Positions 7,970 to 9,452 of a stretch of 9,452 nt of DNA are shown here, piece after piece. Within the stretch, counting starts at the first letter, position 1. The number at the start of each line of letters is the position of its first letter. This DNA comes from an uncultured Bacillota bacterium. GTDB taxonomy: Bacteria; Bacillota; Clostridia; Peptostreptococcales; Anaerovoracaceae. Where the stretch lies: the NCBI GenBank assembly GCA_902465215.1, contig CABQMM010000028.1, positions 1-9,452 of the forward strand. The letters are read 5' to 3'. The position numbers were made by a program, and so were the translations under genes. The notes below the pieces were generated by a model, which saw nothing but the letters and a program-made list of their open reading frames with translations, was not told the DNA's origin and ran no database searches.

Positions 7970-7998
7970 TTGACAGTTCACGATATATTCGTTATATT
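7970..7998 (+). promoter_or_regulatory. sigma-A-type promoter for the LytTR regulator gene
   Basis: Consensus -35 TTGACA (7970-7975), a 17-nt spacer and -10 TATATT (7993-7998). Transcription is expected to start near 8005, giving a ~50-nt purine-rich leader. A near-consensus promoter suggests either strong expression or repression by a bound factor. Confidence 0.75.
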
Positions 7999-8040
7999 TA
8001 TAGTACAAAGAAAGCGAGTTAGAGATTAGAAAGAATTATC

Positions 8041-8049
8041 GGAGGTGAT
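8041..8049 (+). promoter_or_regulatory. strong ribosome binding site of the LytTR regulator gene
   Basis: GGAGGTGAT is a nine-base perfect complement to the 3' end of 16S rRNA and lies 8 nt before the ATG at 8058. It fixes that start. Confidence 0.9.
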
Positions 8050-8057
8050 ATCCCTGC

Positions 8058-8870
8058 ATGAAAAAGATTGAGGCAGATGCGATTAGGTTGACAAGCGAAA
8101 TTTTGCGTCGTTTTTGGCAAAAAGACCCGGCTTACGCTGAGGATTATTTCGCAGATGATATTTTATGGATCGGCGCACAGAAGGATGAATTTCTCGTTGG
8201 CGTCGAAGCGGTGAAAGCAGAGCTCGATGCTGCACTTACAGAAATCCCACCCTGCGTTCTTCTTCACGCGGAATTTCATGCGGTAAGCAATGGCTCAAAA
8301 TACTGTACCGTCATGGGTAAATATCTGACCACAACAGACAAAACAGCAAACTTTTTCCTTCAAAACATCCAGCGGTGCACCTTTGTTTGGGAAAACACTC
8401 GTGATGGCATGAAAGTCCATCATATACATATATCCAATCCTTTAGGCGAGCTTCAGGTGACCGATGGCGAACGTTTCCCAACGACAATGGGGGAAATGGC
8501 TCAAATTTACATGCACCGTCAAATCAAACAGCTTGCGGAATCTCGCAGAATCTCTCTTACCGGGGAAAATGGCACTGTTTACACATTCATGCAGTCAGAA
8601 ATAATGTACATCTCAGCTTTTTCTAAAGACTCAATCATCACATCTGTAAACGGAGAAATTCTCGTAAGAAAGGGAATATCAAAACTATCTAAGATGCTTT
8701 ACGGTCATTTCATCCCAATCCATCGTGGCTACATCATAAATCCTGACTATGTCGCATCCCTGGAACGCTATGCAATCACTATGCTCAACGGCGAAAAACT
8801 GCCGATACCTCAAAAGAAATATAACCAGGTCCGGGCTGCCATCCGAGAGTTTCACAATTTGTCAAATTAG
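8058..8870 (+). CDS. one-component transcriptional regulator, NTF2/SnoaL-like sensor plus LytTR DNA-binding domain
   Basis: A 270-residue cytoplasmic regulator without signal peptide or membrane segment. Residues ~8-128 look like an NTF2/SnoaL-like fold: an N-terminal helix with RRFWQKDP, then YFADDILWIGAQ (30-41), a GVEAVKAEL helix and a closing strand with HHIHISNP (121-128). Such folds often form a ligand pocket, so this part may sense a small molecule or mediate dimerisation. A linker helix (~145-162) leads to the LytTR domain (~165-267), marked by GTVYTFMQSEIMYISA, FIPIHRGYIINPDYV (218-232) and LPIPQKKY (248-255). LytTR domains bind direct repeats in promoters. No phosphoacceptor receiver domain is present, unlike AgrA or LytR, so control is probably direct rather than by a kinase. 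It is divergent from the giant surface-protein gene and is its most likely regulator by position (inference). Confidence 0.88.
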   Translation: MKKIEADAIRLTSEILRRFWQKDPAYAEDYFADDILWIGAQKDEFLVGVEAVKAELDAALTEIPPCVLLHAEFHAVSNGSKYCTVMGKYLTTTDKTANFFLQNIQRCTFVWENTRDGMKVHHIHISNPLGELQVTDGERFPTTMGEMAQIYMHRQIKQLAESRRISLTGENGTVYTFMQSEIMYISAFSKDSIITSVNGEILVRKGISKLSKMLYGHFIPIHRGYIINPDYVASLERYAITMLNGEKLPIPQKKYNQVRAAIREFHNLSN

Positions 8871-8924
8871 AAATGCCACGCTATGATTAATCTGCTTTTT
8901 CCGCACGGCCGGTCGTTCCACGCG

Positions 8925-8956
8925 CCCTGCCTGCCCACGCCTGCCCGCGCTCACCC
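8925..8956 (-). other. potential G-quadruplex motif (minus strand), C-rich on plus
   Basis: Four CCC runs on the plus strand (8925-8927, 8934-8936, 8944-8946, 8954-8956) give four GGG runs on the minus strand with loops of 7, 7 and 6 nt. This meets the usual G3+N1-7 rule. The surrounding ~60 bp (8901-8960) are far more GC-rich than the flanks. CCCACGC occurs twice and CTGCC three times within it, so it may have arisen from short repeats. It lies 55 bp after the regulator stop. Confidence 0.5.
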
Positions 8957-9263
8957 ACGCATTTGGCAGTTTGTTCGCGCTCCAAAATGTATATTTACAT
9001 ACCAAATCGCGTAAAAAGCCTTGTCTCGCGTGTATTTTTTCCCATATATTCCCTTTCGTTCTATTTGCCGAGTGCACATCTTTCAAATTGCTTGTTTCGT
9101 GCAAAATTAAAACATTGAAATTCCAAGGTTTCCAACTCTATACGCAATCGCCCACATTCTATCCTGCCTTTCTCTTTTTTGCGCTTTCCCATTATCTGGC
9201 ATTTTTTACACGCGGCAGCCTCAAAAAAGGCCATTTGGTATGTCTTTATACATTTTAAAGTCC

Positions 9264-9331
9264 TAAACGGATGATTTACCGTTTACGGCATAAATTTTTT
9301 AAACCACGGATGGTTTACCGTTTACGTCATA
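9264..9331. repeat. two 25-bp direct repeats with internal dyads
   Basis: Units at 9268-9292 and 9307-9331 are identical at 23 of 25 positions and 39 bp apart start to start. Each contains TTTACCGTTTACG. Unit 1 with its flank forms TAAACGG (9264-9270)/CCGTTTA (9279-9285). Unit 2 with its flank forms TAAACCA (9300-9306)/TGGTTTA (9311-9317), each a perfect 7-bp arm pair but at different places. They lie just beyond the rRNA terminator. Function is unknown; a protein-binding site or a dispersed genomic repeat are possible. Confidence 0.7.
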
Positions 9332-9344
9332 TAGAAGCGCAAAG

Positions 9345-9376
9345 AAAAAACAGACCCAAATAACTGAGTCTGTTTT
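9345..9376 (-). terminator. rho-independent terminator of the rRNA operon, probably bidirectional
   Basis: AAAACAGAC (9347-9355) and GTCTGTTTT (9368-9376) are perfect complements. One G-U and one G-C pair extend the stem to 9357/9366, with an 8-nt loop. On the minus strand the stem is followed by a T-run (complement of 9350-9345, then C and more T). It begins about 7 nt after the 5S 3' end, as expected for an rRNA operon terminator. On the plus strand the 3' arm ends in TTTT-C-TT, so it could also stop transcripts from the regulator gene. Confidence 0.85.
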
Positions 9377-9382
9377 CTTAAA

Positions 9383-9452
9383 ACCGGCAACGTCCTGCTT
9401 TCCCAGGCAGCTTCCCACCAAGTATCATCGGCGCTAAGGAGCTTAACTACTG
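9383..9452 (-). rRNA. rrf: 5S ribosomal RNA, 3' part, cut by the window edge
   Basis: The minus strand reads CAGTAGTTAAGCTCCTTAGC, then GCCGATGATACTTGG, GGGAAGC and AGCAGGACGTTGCCGG. These are the conserved 3' segments of bacterial 5S rRNA (AGTTAAGC loop, GCGCCGATG, the helix IV/V hairpin, AGNAGGACG and the closing 3' strand). About 70 of ~117 nt are present; the 5' part and any 23S gene lie beyond the right edge. The 3' end is placed by similarity to other 5S ends and could be off by 1-3 nt. The gene is transcribed leftward, converging on the LytTR regulator. Confidence 0.93.

Larger units (their letters stand above)
8871..9344. other. non-coding interval between the regulator gene and the rRNA operon end
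   Basis: About 470 bp with no credible gene. Frames open on both strands (8971-9258 plus, 8862-9104 minus) start with TTG, lack ribosome binding sites and have no recognisable protein character. The plus strand is pyrimidine-rich and G-poor over ~9000-9240. No hairpin plus T-run follows the regulator stop, so that transcript may run on to the dyad at 9347-9376. An inverted repeat ATGTA-TATT-TACAT lies at 8987-9000. The C-rich tract and 25-bp repeats are listed separately. Confidence 0.6.

Noticed and set aside
8862..9104. 80-codon open frame on the minus strand
   Set aside because: TTG start, no ribosome binding site, overlap with the regulator's 3' end, and a product that includes the translated C-rich tract. 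It lies downstream of the rRNA terminator with no visible promoter.
8971..9258. 95-codon open frame on the plus strand downstream of the regulator
   Set aside because: It starts with TTG and has no ribosome binding site. Its F/S/L/C-rich composition is what pyrimidine-rich non-coding DNA gives, with no recognisable domain.
9264..9331. Direct repeats considered as a small CRISPR array
   Set aside because: Only two copies with a 14-bp gap between them, too short for a spacer, and no cas genes nearby.

Overview
The window looks like a piece of a Bacillota (clostridial-type) chromosome. Pointers are strong GGAGG-type ribosome binding sites, a sigma-A promoter close to consensus, a 5S rRNA of Gram-positive type, and a very large secreted protein built like the surface proteins of anaerobic gut or oral Clostridia/Eubacteriales. 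The taxonomic placement is inference; no marker in the window fixes the genus.

Layout, left to right. Positions 1-139 hold what looks like the decayed right end of an IS3-family (IS150-like) element: a transposase C-terminus split over three frames, followed by a terminal sequence resembling an IS150-type inverted repeat. Positions 219-7793 (minus strand) are one gene of 2,524 codons. It encodes a signal-peptide-bearing multidomain protein: FG-GAP beta-propeller, an S/T- and G-rich beta module that resembles aerolysin/ETX-MTX2 pore formers in pattern, an FN3/Ig/MBG-type stalk, a long run of InlB-B-like bacterial repeats, and a C-terminal FN3-like domain. No recognisable wall anchor is present. 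Positions 7794-8057 are a divergent regulatory region with a good promoter in each direction, a structured leader in front of the giant gene, and a block of dyads and ~20-bp phased short repeats between the two -35 boxes. Positions 8058-8870 (plus strand) encode a 270-residue regulator that joins an NTF2/SnoaL-like domain to a LytTR DNA-binding domain. Positions 8871-9344 are non-coding as far as can be seen; they hold a C-rich/G-quadruplex-type tract and a pair of 25-bp direct repeats with internal dyads. Positions 9345-9452 (minus strand) are the end of an rRNA operon: the 3' part of 5S rRNA and its terminator.

Functional reading. The simplest model is a two-gene module: a one-component NTF2-LytTR regulator transcribed divergently from a giant secreted protein that it may control, and possibly itself as well, through the shared intergenic region. 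The giant protein may be an adhesin. Its central module makes a membrane-active or pore-forming role worth testing, but this is inferred from residue pattern alone. The module sits between an IS remnant and an rRNA operon, a setting compatible with accessory gene insertion.
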